From the NCBI RefSeq assembly GCF_000721705.1, contig NZ_JOJL01000028.1:62001-126000 (forward strand): 64,000 bases of DNA, given 5' to 3'. A program made the position numbers and the translations under genes. Source of the DNA: Actinoplanes subtropicus. Lineage in GTDB: Bacteria > Actinomycetota > Actinomycetes > Mycobacteriales > Micromonosporaceae. Every line of letters begins with the position of its first letter. Within the stretch, counting starts at the first letter, position 1. Shown here piece by piece: positions 55,799 through 63,960 of this stretch. A model generated the notes under the pieces. That model did not search any database. It had not been told where the DNA came from and saw only the letters and a program-made list of their open reading frames with translations.

Positions 55799-56421
55799 CG
55801 TATCCCCTGCTGGTGGTCACCGCGGTGGCCGCCGAGGCGGAGGCAGTCCGCGCCGGGGCCGACCCCGATCAGGTGGTCGTCGAGCCGGTGGGTGTCGGTC
55901 CCGCGGCCGCCGCGGCCGGAACCGCGAGGCTGCTGGCCACCGGGCGCTATCGGGCGGTGATCAGCGCCGGGATCGCCGGGGGCTTCGTCGGCCGGGCGCC
56001 GGTGGGGGCAACCGTGCTCGGCGCCCGCAGCATCGCCGCCGACCTCGGCGCCGAGTCACCCGGCGGCTTCCTGCCGATCGAGGAGCTGGGCTTCGGGACC
56101 AGCCGGGTCACCGCCGACCCCGTGCTGCTCAAGGCCCTCGCCGCCGCCCTGCCCGACGCGATCACCGGCGACGTGCTGACCCTCGCCACGGTCACCGGCA
56201 CGGCCGCCACCGCCGACGCCTTGGCCGCCCGCTTCCCGCGGGCGGTCGCCGAGGCGATGGAGGGCTTCGGGGTCGCCACCGCGGCCGCCGGGCTGCCCTT
56301 CGCCGAGCTGCGCGCGATCTCCAACCCGATCGGTCCGCGGGACCGGGCGGCCTGGCGGCTCAAGGACGCCTTCGCCGCGTTGTCCACAGCCTCCGCCGCC
56401 CTGTGGACAGCCTGTGGATAA
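55795..56421 (+). CDS. mqnB: Futalosine hydrolase
   Basis: The 208-aa protein is a nucleoside phosphorylase-fold hydrolase: LLVVTAVAAEAEAV at the start, VISAGIAGGFVGRAPVGATVLGARSIAADLGAE with the conserved glycine-rich strand, and FPRAVAEAMEGFGVATAAAGLPFAELRAISNPIGPRDRAAW with the catalytic Glu in MEGFG. These features match MqnB, which removes hypoxanthine from futalosine in the futalosine pathway to menaquinone. The nearby mqnD supports this. ATG 55795 overlaps the MFS stop (TGATG). Confidence 0.92.
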   Translation: MAYPLLVVTAVAAEAEAVRAGADPDQVVVEPVGVGPAAAAAGTARLLATGRYRAVISAGIAGGFVGRAPVGATVLGARSIAADLGAESPGGFLPIEELGFGTSRVTADPVLLKALAAALPDAITGDVLTLATVTGTAATADALAARFPRAVAEAMEGFGVATAAAGLPFAELRAISNPIGPRDRAAWRLKDAFAALSTASAALWTACG

Positions 56422-56492
56422 GTTCACCGTGTGGGATGGTAGACAGCCGTCGTGACCCTCGGGCCCGCAGTGACAGGTCTACCTTGAACCCC

Positions 56493-57302
56493 GTGGCCCT
56501 TTCCCTCGCGGCGTCGCCGTGCCCCAACGACACCTTCGTCTTTCACGCCCTCGTGCACGGTCTCATCCCCGGCGCGCCGGAGGTCGACCTGACCTTCGCG
56601 GATGTCGACGTCACCAACGCGGCGGCCGAGCGCGGCGAGTTCGACCTGGTCAAGGTGAGCTACGCGGCGCTGCCCTGGCTGCTCGACGACTACGACCTGC
56701 TGCCCACCGGCGGCGCGCTCGGCCGCGGCTGCGGGCCGCTGGTGCTGGCACGCGACGCCGGGCAGGAGCTGACCGGCGCGACGGTGGCGGTCCCCGGTGA
56801 CCGCACCACGGCGTACCTGCTGTTCCGCCTCTGGGCCGCCGACCAGCCGGCCAAGATCGAGGTCGTCCCGTTCCACGAGATCATGCCGGGCGTCGCCGCC
56901 GGCCGCTTCGATGTCGGCCTGGTGATCCACGAGGCGCGCTTCACCTACCAGCGGCACGGCCTGGTCTCGCTGGCCGACCTCGGCGAGTGGTGGGAGGCGG
57001 AGACCAAGCTGCCGATCCCACTCGGCGCGATCCTGGCCAAGAAGGGCTCGGTCGACCCGGCCGAGGCCACCGAGTGGATCCGCAATTCGGTGAGCATGGC
57101 CTGGGCGAACCCGGACGCCAGCCGCGACTTCATCCTCGCCAACGCGCAGGAGATGGAGCCCGAGGTGATCCAGCAGCACATCGATCTCTATGTGAACGAA
57201 TTCACCCTGGATCTGGGCCGAGACGGACTCGCCGCCGCCGACGCCCTGTTGCAGCGTGCGGCGGCGGCGGGTCTGACGCCTCAGGTAAAGCCCTTTATCT
57301 AG
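56493..57302 (+). CDS. mqnD: 1,4-dihydroxy-6-naphthoate synthase
   Basis: The protein of about 269 aa is a periplasmic-binding-like enzyme. SLAASPCPNDTFVFHALVHG is the MqnD start, then FDLVKVSYAALPWLLDDYDLLPTGGALGRGCGPLVLAR, VAVPGDRTTAYLLFRLW, and FDVGLVIHEARFTYQRHGLVSLADLGEWWEAETKLPIPLGAIL. It converts cyclic dehypoxanthinyl futalosine to 1,4-dihydroxy-6-naphthoate. The start is GTG 56493; TTG 56484, with AGG a few bases upstream, is an alternative. It lies 71 bases after mqnB. mqnA and mqnC are not in the window. Confidence 0.93.
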   Translation: MALSLAASPCPNDTFVFHALVHGLIPGAPEVDLTFADVDVTNAAAERGEFDLVKVSYAALPWLLDDYDLLPTGGALGRGCGPLVLARDAGQELTGATVAVPGDRTTAYLLFRLWAADQPAKIEVVPFHEIMPGVAAGRFDVGLVIHEARFTYQRHGLVSLADLGEWWEAETKLPIPLGAILAKKGSVDPAEATEWIRNSVSMAWANPDASRDFILANAQEMEPEVIQQHIDLYVNEFTLDLGRDGLAAADALLQRAAAAGLTPQVKPFI

Positions 57303-57685
57303 ATTTCGAACTCGCGCGCGACGGCGTGGACGACCTGGGCAATCGTCTGCGCCGTCTTCTTGTCCGGGTAACGACCCCGGGACAGGCCCGGCTGCACCTG
57401 CTGCTCGAGCACCTTGATCATGTCCTCGATCATGCTGTGCAGCTGGTCGGCCGGACGCCGGCGCAGCTCCGCGAGGGACGGCGGCGCATCGATCAGCTTG
57501 ACGCCCATGGCCTGAGACCCCTTGCGACTGTCCACGACGCCGAACTCGATCCGCTGACCGGATTTCAGTTCGGCGACGCCGGCCGGCAAGGCGCCCTTGG
57601 GCAGGAACACGTCGCCGCCCTCATCGCTGGTGACGAACCCGAATCCCTTCGTCGCGTCGTACCACTTCACTCGACCCGTGGGCAC
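57299..57685 (-). CDS. Cold-shock domain protein with C-terminal extension
   Basis: The 128-aa protein begins with a cold-shock domain: GRVKWYDATKGFGFVTSDEGGDVFLPKGALP. RNP1 is KGFGFV and RNP2 is DVFLPKG, where most family members have DVFVHxS. A 60-residue C-terminal extension (SLAELRRRPADQLHSMIEDMIKVLEQQVQPGLSRGRYPDKKTAQTIAQVVHAVAREFEI) is predicted helical. This longer form is typical of actinobacteria. It should bind single-stranded RNA or DNA as a chaperone. GTG 57685 is the start. Its stop overlaps that of mqnD by four bases. Confidence 0.92.
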   Translation of the reverse strand: MPTGRVKWYDATKGFGFVTSDEGGDVFLPKGALPAGVAELKSGQRIEFGVVDSRKGSQAMGVKLIDAPPSLAELRRRPADQLHSMIEDMIKVLEQQVQPGLSRGRYPDKKTAQTIAQVVHAVAREFEI

Positions 57686-57796
57686 CGCAAGACCTCAACT
57701 TCACTCAATGGAAACAACCGCTCACCGCAAGGCTACTGAAGCCGCGGGCAAGTACCCAACTGGAATCTCGTGAAGGGGCGGCGGAACCCGAGGGCC

Positions 57797-57985
57797 CTAG
57801 AACTTGTCGGCCGAGATGTAGGTGAGGCGCTCGACGGGCAGCGGGAAAACCTGGTCGTCACCGAACGGCGACGGCGCGCCGACCCGGTCGGACAAGAGCT
57901 CCGACACGGCGTGCGGGCCGTGATCCGGACCCGGCTTCGCCACCTGAACCGCGGCGCTTCCCGGCTTCTTGTTCTCTGCGGCCAC
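57797..57985 (-). CDS. Small conserved-looking protein of unknown function
   Basis: The protein of about 62 aa (start GTG 57985 behind GAAGGGG) reads [20 protein letters not shown], then [40 protein letters not shown]. The N-terminal half is low-complexity and basic; the C-terminal half looks ordered and ends in aromatic and basic residues. There is no signal peptide or helix long enough for a membrane. It is divergent from the XPB-associated gene. I do not recognise it. Confidence 0.55.
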   Translation of the reverse strand: MAAENKKPGSAAVQVAKPGPDHGPHAVSELLSDRVGAPSPFGDDQVFPLPVERLTYISADKF

Positions 57986-58080
57986 GAATGTCCCCTTCAG
58001 TGTCACTACCCGTACGGCTGAGTGGTCCGGAGATCCCCGGACACCTCAATATCGTCCCACGGCGGCTAATTTTGAGAACG

Positions 58081-60498
58081 ATGGCCACCACATTCGCCGA
58101 TCAGCTGCGCGCGCTCACGGACGAGGCGCTGGGCGCGCTCGTCCAACTGCGCCCCGACCTCGTCGTGCCCCTGCCCGCCGACATCTCCGCGCTGGCCGTG
58201 CGGGCCCAGTCCCGCGGCTCGGTCGCGCGCTGCCTGGACGGGCTGGACGAGTTCACCCTGCGCATTCTCGACGCGGCCCGGCTCAGCCGCTCCGCGGAGA
58301 CGGCGCTGACCTCGGTGGATGCCATTCTGAAGCTGGCCGGCGGGGTGGCCGCCGACGACGTACGGGTCGCGATCGACCGGCTCCGGGTGCGCTTCCTGCT
58401 GCACGGCACCGAGGAGGCGCTGCAGGTGGCCGGCGCGGTCGACGAGGTGACCTCGCCGTACCCGGCGGGGCTGGGCCGCCCGGCCGACTATCTCGACCCG
58501 CAGACCGCCGTCCTGGTCGCCGACCGGGCCCGGCTGCGCCGCACGGTGCTGTCCGCGCCGCCGGCCGCCCGGGCCGTGCTCGACCGGCTCGCCGCCGGGC
58601 CGCCGATCGGGGCGCTGGGCCGGGACACCATGGCCGAGCCGGTGCGCTGGCTGGTCGAGCAGCACGTGCTGGTGCCGGTCGGCGAGGCCGGCCGGGCGCC
58701 CCGGCCGGATGGCGAGCTGGTCGAGCTGCCCCGCGAGGTGGGCATGCTGCTGCGGCGGGAGACCGGGCCGCTGGGCCCGCTGCGGCCGTTCCCACCGCTG
58801 CCCGAGGGCGGCCGGCGTGACCCGAAATCGGTCGACTCGGCCGGCGCGGGCCAGGTGATGGAGGCGGTGCGCAGCGCCGAGGCACTGCTCGAGGCGCTCG
58901 CCGCCGAGCCGGCCCCGGTGCTGCGGGCCGGCGGCCTGGGCGTCCGCGACCTGCGCCGGCTGGCCCGGGCGGCCGGCCTCGACGAGGCGCCCGCCGCCCT
59001 GCTGCTGGAGGTCATCTACGCGGCCGGGCTGTTCGGCGAGGCGGACGCGCACGGCTCCTCCCGGTCGGTGACGGTGAGCCGGGCCGGCGCCCCGGCCGAC
59101 GAGATCTTCCTGCCCACCGGCGCGTACGACCTGTGGCGGGCGCTCAGCATCGCCCAGCGCTGGCACACGCTGGCCCGCGCCTGGCTGTCGATGACCCGCC
59201 AGCCGGGCCTGGTCGGCAGCCGGGACGAACGCGACCGCCCGATCAACGCGCTCGCCCCCGAGGCGGAGCGGGCCGCCGCGCCGCAGGCCCGGCGGGAGGC
59301 GCTGCTCGTGCTCGCCGATCTGGCTCCGGGCGCCGCGCCGGGCGCCGACGAGGTGCTCGAGCTGCTGGCCTGGCAGACGCCGCGGCGCGCCCGGGGCCGG
59401 GAGGCGGCGCACCGGGACGCCCTGGCCGGCGCCGCCCACCTCGGCGTCACCGCGATCGGCGCGCTCACCTCGTACGCAAGGCTGGTTTTGGAGGATCCGG
59501 ACGAGAGCGACGAGGCCGACCCGCTCGGGGTACGCGCCTCGGCGACCCAGCAGAGCGGCGACTCCGTCCGCACCCTGGACGCGCTGCTGCCGGCCCCGGT
59601 CGATCACGTCCTGGTGCAGGCCGACCTGTCGGTGGTGGTGCCCGGGCCGCCCGAGCCCGAGCTCGCCGCCGAGCTGGACGTGGTGGCCGAGCCCGAGTCG
59701 GCCGGCGGGGCGAGCGTGTTCCGGGTGACCGCGGCCAGCGTTCGCCGGGCGCTGGATGTCGGGTATACCGCGGCCGACCTGCACGCGCTGTTCAAGCGGC
59801 GCTCGCGCACGCCGGTGCCGCAGACGCTCGCCTACATGATCGACGACGCGGCCCGGCGGCACGGCGGCCTGCGTACCGGCTCGGCCGGCTCCTACCTGCG
59901 CAGCGATGACGAGACGCTGATCGCCGAGGTGCTGGCCGACAAGCGGCTGGCCCCGCTGGCGCTGCGCCAGATCGCGCCGACCGTGCTGGTCAGCCCGGCG
60001 CAGACGGCCCGGCTGCTGGCCCAGCTGCGCGATGCCGGTTTCGCCCCGGTGGCCGAGGATGCGGGCGGCGCGGCCGTGCTGTCCCGCCCCAAGGTTCGGC
60101 GTGCTCCGACCCGTACCTCCCTGGCGGCGCGACTGCACGACCAGGCCGGGCCCCCGGTCCTGGCCGGACCACGGCTGGCCGGGGTGGTCGAGCAGATCCG
60201 CCGGGGCGACATCGCCACCCGCGCCGCACGGCGCGCCCCGGTCACCGTGCGGGCCGCGAACGGGCCGGGCGCCTCCGTTCAGCGGCATGGCGAGGCAATG
60301 GCGGTGCTGCAGCAGGCGGTACGCGAGAAGGCCCGGGTCTGGGTCGGCTACGTCGACTCGCACGGCGCGACGCTCTCCCGGCTGGTCCGGGCGGTCTCGC
60401 TGAGCGCCGGCTACCTGCGCGCCGAGGACGAACGCACCGAGACGTTGCACACCTTCGCCCTGCACCGGATCACCGCGGCGGTGCCTGAGGACGAGTGA
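58081..60498 (+). CDS. XPB-associated protein (helicase C-terminal domain family, WYL-like end)
   Basis: The 805-aa protein starts at ATG 58081. The N-terminus TTFADQLRALTDEALGALVQLRPDLVVPLPADISALAVRAQSRGSVARCLDGLDEFTLRILDAARL is the conserved start of the actinobacterial helicase-associated family. The middle contains several winged-helix-like units, and DHVLVQADLSVVVPGPPEPELAAELDVVAEPESAGGASVFRVTAASVRRALDVGYTAADLHALFKRRSRTPVPQTLAYMIDD is the Helicase_C_3 signature. The end (QQAVREKARVWVGYVDSHGATLSRLVRAVSLSAGYLRAEDERTETLHTFALHRI) resembles a WYL domain. The XPB helicase follows 46 bases later. It is probably a regulator or DNA-binding partner of that helicase in repair. Confidence 0.87.
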   Translation: MATTFADQLRALTDEALGALVQLRPDLVVPLPADISALAVRAQSRGSVARCLDGLDEFTLRILDAARLSRSAETALTSVDAILKLAGGVAADDVRVAIDRLRVRFLLHGTEEALQVAGAVDEVTSPYPAGLGRPADYLDPQTAVLVADRARLRRTVLSAPPAARAVLDRLAAGPPIGALGRDTMAEPVRWLVEQHVLVPVGEAGRAPRPDGELVELPREVGMLLRRETGPLGPLRPFPPLPEGGRRDPKSVDSAGAGQVMEAVRSAEALLEALAAEPAPVLRAGGLGVRDLRRLARAAGLDEAPAALLLEVIYAAGLFGEADAHGSSRSVTVSRAGAPADEIFLPTGAYDLWRALSIAQRWHTLARAWLSMTRQPGLVGSRDERDRPINALAPEAERAAAPQARREALLVLADLAPGAAPGADEVLELLAWQTPRRARGREAAHRDALAGAAHLGVTAIGALTSYARLVLEDPDESDEADPLGVRASATQQSGDSVRTLDALLPAPVDHVLVQADLSVVVPGPPEPELAAELDVVAEPESAGGASVFRVTAASVRRALDVGYTAADLHALFKRRSRTPVPQTLAYMIDDAARRHGGLRTGSAGSYLRSDDETLIAEVLADKRLAPLALRQIAPTVLVSPAQTARLLAQLRDAGFAPVAEDAGGAAVLSRPKVRRAPTRTSLAARLHDQAGPPVLAGPRLAGVVEQIRRGDIATRAARRAPVTVRAANGPGASVQRHGEAMAVLQQAVREKARVWVGYVDSHGATLSRLVRAVSLSAGYLRAEDERTETLHTFALHRITAAVPEDE

Positions 60499-60544
60499 GT
60501 GGCACACTGGAGGGTCGGCTTTTGCTGGGCGAGGGAGACTTCGG

Positions 60545-62206
60545 GTGAGCGACGGACCACTGATCGTGCAGTCGGACAAGACTCTCCTGCTTGAGGTCGA
60601 CCATCCGGATGCGCAGGCGTGCCGGATGGCGATCGCGCCCTTCGCCGAGCTGGAGCGCTCGCCCGAGCACGTGCACACCTACCGGCTGACCCCGCTCGGC
60701 CTGTGGAACGCGCGGGCGGCCGGCCACGACGCGGAAAGCGTGGTCGACTCGCTGATCCGCTTCTCCCGCTACCCGGTGCCGAACGCGCTGCTGGTCGACG
60801 TGGCCGAGACGATGGACCGCTACGGCCGGCTGCAGCTGGTCAACGACCCGGTGCACGGGCTGGTCCTGCGCGGCCTCGACAAGATCGTGCTGATCGAGGT
60901 GGCGAAGTCGAAGAAGCTGGCCGGCATGCTCGGCGCCCGGCTCGACGACGAGACCATCGTGGTGCACCCCTCCGAGCGCGGGCGGCTCAAGCAGGCCCTG
61001 CTCAAGCTCGGCTGGCCGGCCGAAGACCTCGCAGGCTACGTGGACGGCGAGGCGCACGACATCTCCCTGGCTGAGGACGGCTGGCATCTCCGCTCCTACC
61101 AGCAGGAGGCGGTCGACGGCTTCTGGGCCGGCGGCTCCGGCGTGGTGGTGCTTCCCTGCGGCGCGGGCAAGACGCTGGTCGGCGCGGCCGCGATGGCCAC
61201 CGCCAAGGCCACCACGCTGATCCTGGTCACCAACACCGTGGCCGGCCGGCAGTGGAAACGTGAGCTGATCGCGCGCACCTCGCTGACCGAGGAGGAGATC
61301 GGCGAGTACTCCGGCGAGCGCAAGGAGATCCGCCCGGTCACCATCGCGACCTATCAGGTGCTGACCGCCCGCCGCGGCGGCGCGTTCGCCCACCTCGACC
61401 TGTTCAACGCCCGCGACTGGGGCCTGGTCATCTACGACGAGGTGCACCTGCTGCCCGCGCCGATCTTCCGGTTCACCGCCGATCTGCAGGCCCGCCGCCG
61501 GCTCGGGCTGACCGCCACGCTGGTGCGCGAGGACGGCCGCGAGGGCGACGTCTTCTCGCTGATCGGGCCGAAACGCTACGACGCGCCGTGGAAGGACATC
61601 GAGGCCCAGGGCTGGATAGCGCCGGCCGAGTGCGTCGAGGTCCGGGTCACGCTGACCGAGGCCGAGCGGATGGCGTACGCGGTGACCGACGCCGAGGAGC
61701 GCTACCGGGTCGCCGCCACCGCGCGCACCAAGCTGCCGGTGGTCCGCGCCCTGCTCGACCGGCACCCCGGCGAGCAGGTGCTGGTCATCGGCGGCTACAT
61801 CGACCAGCTGCACGAGTTGAGCGAGTTCCTGGACGCGCCCATCGTGCAGGGCGCGACCACGAACAAGGAGCGCGAGCGGCTGTTCGACGCCTTCCGCGAC
61901 GGCTCGGTGAAGACGCTGGTGATCTCCAAGGTGGGCAACTTCTCGATCGACCTGCCCGAGGCGGCGGTGGCGATCCAGGTGTCCGGCACCTTCGGCTCCC
62001 GGCAGGAGGAGGCGCAGCGCCTCGGCCGGGTGCTGCGGCCCAAGGCGGACGGCCGGCAGGCGCACTTCTACACGGTCGTGTCGCGGGACACGATCGACAC
62101 CGAGTATGCCGCGCATCGGCAGCGCTTCCTGGCCGAGCAGGGGTACGCGTACACCATCGTGGACGCGGACGACGTGCTCGGCCCGCCGCTCCCGCAGATC
62201 GACTGA
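60545..62206 (+). CDS. XPB/Ssl2-type DNA repair helicase
   Basis: The 553-aa SF2 helicase starts at GTG 60545 behind GAGGGAGA. The N-terminal damage-recognition-like domain (about 1-170) is followed by LRSYQQEAVDGFWAGGSGVVVLPCGAGKTLVGAAAM with Walker A at G206-T210. The RED motif LVREDGREGDVFSLIGPKRY and DEVH box at D298-H301 follow. Helicase domain 2 has QVLVIGGYIDQLHELSEFLDAPIVQGATTNKERERLFDAFRDGSVKTLVISKVGNFSIDLPEA and QRLGRVLRPK. Bacterial XPB unwinds DNA 3'-5' and is found in actinobacteria, where it likely helps nucleotide excision repair. The upstream gene encodes its usual partner. Confidence 0.95.
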   Translation: MSDGPLIVQSDKTLLLEVDHPDAQACRMAIAPFAELERSPEHVHTYRLTPLGLWNARAAGHDAESVVDSLIRFSRYPVPNALLVDVAETMDRYGRLQLVNDPVHGLVLRGLDKIVLIEVAKSKKLAGMLGARLDDETIVVHPSERGRLKQALLKLGWPAEDLAGYVDGEAHDISLAEDGWHLRSYQQEAVDGFWAGGSGVVVLPCGAGKTLVGAAAMATAKATTLILVTNTVAGRQWKRELIARTSLTEEEIGEYSGERKEIRPVTIATYQVLTARRGGAFAHLDLFNARDWGLVIYDEVHLLPAPIFRFTADLQARRRLGLTATLVREDGREGDVFSLIGPKRYDAPWKDIEAQGWIAPAECVEVRVTLTEAERMAYAVTDAEERYRVAATARTKLPVVRALLDRHPGEQVLVIGGYIDQLHELSEFLDAPIVQGATTNKERERLFDAFRDGSVKTLVISKVGNFSIDLPEAAVAIQVSGTFGSRQEEAQRLGRVLRPKADGRQAHFYTVVSRDTIDTEYAAHRQRFLAEQGYAYTIVDADDVLGPPLPQID

Positions 62207-62207
62207 C

Positions 62208-62675
62208 CTAGTTGGTGGGGTCGGCGAAGCTCGGCGTCGGGGCCGCCGGCGCGACCGTCGCCTCCGGCGCCACCTGCTGCGGCGCCGACTGTCTGCTGCT
62301 GGCGAGGAAGAAGCCCGCGCAGAGCACCAGCATGACCAGAAACGCGACCACTCCGGCGCCGATCACCGGCAGCACCCAGGGCGCCCGGTCACGCGACCGG
62401 GCCACGGTGGGCGGCGGCAGCGGCGGCGCGGCGATCGGCGGCAGCGGGCCGGCCTCCGCATAGGCCGCCCGGGCCACCACCTCGGGGCTGCCGAGCCGCT
62501 CGAGCACCTCGATCAGCTCGGCCTCGCCCCGCAGGTGGCGCTCGACCCGCTCGGTCTCGATGTGCGCGGCCAGGTCGGCGAGGAGCTCGCGCCGCTGCAG
62601 CACGGGCAGCCCGGCCAGGCGCAGGTCAACCTCGCGCAGGTACTCGGCGACGACGTCGGTGTACTGGGTCTTCAT
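62208..62675 (-). CDS. HAAS-domain signalling membrane protein
   Basis: The 155-aa protein begins with the helical HAAS domain: VVAEYLREVDLRLAGLPVLQRRELLADLAAHIETERVERHLRGEAELIEVLERLGSPEVVARAAYAEAG. A Pro-rich linker, one transmembrane helix (PWVLPVIGAGVVAFLVMLVLCAGFFLAS) and a short Pro/Ala tail follow. HAAS proteins are encoded with PadR-type regulators, as here. The ATG overlaps the PadR stop by four bases. It probably transmits or receives a membrane signal for PadR. Confidence 0.88.
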   Translation of the reverse strand: MKTQYTDVVAEYLREVDLRLAGLPVLQRRELLADLAAHIETERVERHLRGEAELIEVLERLGSPEVVARAAYAEAGPLPPIAAPPLPPPTVARSRDRAPWVLPVIGAGVVAFLVMLVLCAGFFLASSRQSAPQQVAPEATVAPAAPTPSFADPTN

Positions 62676-63016
62676 GCGGCCTCACCGGTTCCCACGAGAC
62701 GGTCGACGGTCTGTCGAAACGAAACCCATTCGGTGCGGAAGTGCTCGAGCGCGGCCCGACCGGCGGCGGTCAGCCCGTAATACCGCCGGGGCGGCCCGGA
62801 CGGGGACTCGGCCCACTTGCTGTCCAGCCAGCCGACCCGGCGCAGCCGGGAGAGCAGCGGGTAGATGGTGCCCTCGCTCGCGGCCAGCCCGGGCTCGTCG
62901 CCGAACCGGCGGACGATCTCGGTGCCATACCGATCCTCGTGCTCGACCATGGCGAGCACACAGAACTCGAGCGTCCCGCGGCGCAGGCTGGTCGCCAACT
63001 GGCCGACGTCTGACAT
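62672..63016 (-). CDS. PadR-family transcriptional regulator
   Basis: The 114-aa protein is a winged-helix PadR-like regulator: LRRGTLEFCVLAMVEHEDRYGTEIVRRFGDEPGLAASEGTIYPLLSRLRRVGWLDSKWAESPSGPPRRYYGLTAAGRAALEHF. The recognition helix and wing are complete and the C-terminal helix is short (subfamily 2). It is followed by the HAAS protein in a coupled pair. A perfect 9-3-9 palindrome just upstream of the ATG is its likely autoregulatory operator. Confidence 0.93.
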   Translation of the reverse strand: MSDVGQLATSLRRGTLEFCVLAMVEHEDRYGTEIVRRFGDEPGLAASEGTIYPLLSRLRRVGWLDSKWAESPSGPPRRYYGLTAAGRAALEHFRTEWVSFRQTVDRLVGTGEAA

Positions 63017-63026
63017 GCCTCACAGG

Positions 63027-63047
63027 GTACCTTGCGCCGCAAGGTAC
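63027..63047. promoter_or_regulatory. PadR operator (perfect palindrome)
   Basis: GTACCTTGC-GCC-GCAAGGTAC is a perfect 9-3-9 inverted repeat beginning ten bases upstream of the PadR ATG and ending just before the end of the LigD-type gene (63049). Position and symmetry suit repression of the PadR-HAAS pair. Confidence 0.75.
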
Positions 63048-63048
63048 T

Positions 63049-63960
63049 TCAATCGGCGGGCAGCTCGGGGCCGGTGGTCAGCAGGCCGGCCAGCAGATCG
63101 CCGTGCTGCGAGACCCGCTCGAGCACCTCGCCCGCCCGATAGTGGTGCGGCTCGGCCGAGCCGGTCGCGACCGCCTCCACCTCGTCCCAGGTCAGCGGCG
63201 TCGAGGCGGTCGGGAACTCCTGGGCCCGCAGCGAGTACGGCGTCACCGTCGTCTTGGCCGCCGCGTTCTGGCTCCAGTCGATGAAGACCTTGCCGGGCCG
63301 CACCGCCTTGGTCATCCTCGCGGTGATCGAGCCGGGCACCATCGCCGCCAACTCCTCGGCGACCTTCTTCGCGTACCGGGAAACGGTTTCGGAATCCTGC
63401 CGGCCGGAGACCGGGCAGCACAGCTGCATGCCCTTCTTCCCGGAGGTCTTCGGGTACGCCGCGACCCCGTCGTCGGCCAGCCGGTCGCGCATCAGCACCG
63501 CCACCGCGCTGCACTCGCGCAGCCCGGCCGGCGCCCCCGGGTCCAGGTCGACCACCAACAGGTCCGGATCGGCGCCGACCCGCCACTGCGGCGTGTGCAA
63601 CTCCAGCGCCGCCAGGTTGGCCAGCCAGACCAGCGTCGGGAGGTCGTCGACCACCACGAAGTCGATGGTCTCCCGGCTCTTCGTCGACCCCGGCACCGGC
63701 AGCGTCTCCAGGCGGACCCAGTCCGGCGTACCCCCGGGCTTGTTCTTCTCGAAGAAATGGGCGCCCTCGACGCCGTTGGGATAGCGGATCCGGGTCACCG
63801 CCCGGCCGGCCAGATGCGGGAGGATCACCGGCCCGATCCGGGTGTAGTAGTCGATGACCTCGCCCTTGGTGAAGCCCGCGGCCGGATACATCAGCTTGTC
63901 GAGGTTGGAGAGCTCCAGGTCGCGCCCGCCGATCGAGACGTGGAACCGGTCACGAGGCAT
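63049..63960 (-). CDS. LigD polymerase-domain protein (non-homologous end-joining primase-polymerase)
   Basis: The 303-aa protein is a stand-alone LigD polymerase domain of the AEP superfamily. LSNLDKLMYPAAGFTKGEVIDYYTRI is the start, HFFEKNKPGGTPDWV and LLVVDLDPG carry the DxD metal site, and KTSGKKGMQLCCPV has the conserved SGxxG/H region with Cys-containing end. FIDWSQNAAAKTTVTPYSLRA follows with the third catalytic Asp. It would add ribo- or deoxynucleotides at DNA breaks with Ku and a ligase. ATG 63960 lies behind GGAGGAGG and overlaps the end of an upstream gene. No nuclease or ligase domain is attached. Confidence 0.93.
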   Translation of the reverse strand: MPRDRFHVSIGGRDLELSNLDKLMYPAAGFTKGEVIDYYTRIGPVILPHLAGRAVTRIRYPNGVEGAHFFEKNKPGGTPDWVRLETLPVPGSTKSRETIDFVVVDDLPTLVWLANLAALELHTPQWRVGADPDLLVVDLDPGAPAGLRECSAVAVLMRDRLADDGVAAYPKTSGKKGMQLCCPVSGRQDSETVSRYAKKVAEELAAMVPGSITARMTKAVRPGKVFIDWSQNAAAKTTVTPYSLRAQEFPTASTPLTWDEVEAVATGSAEPHHYRAGEVLERVSQHGDLLAGLLTTGPELPAD

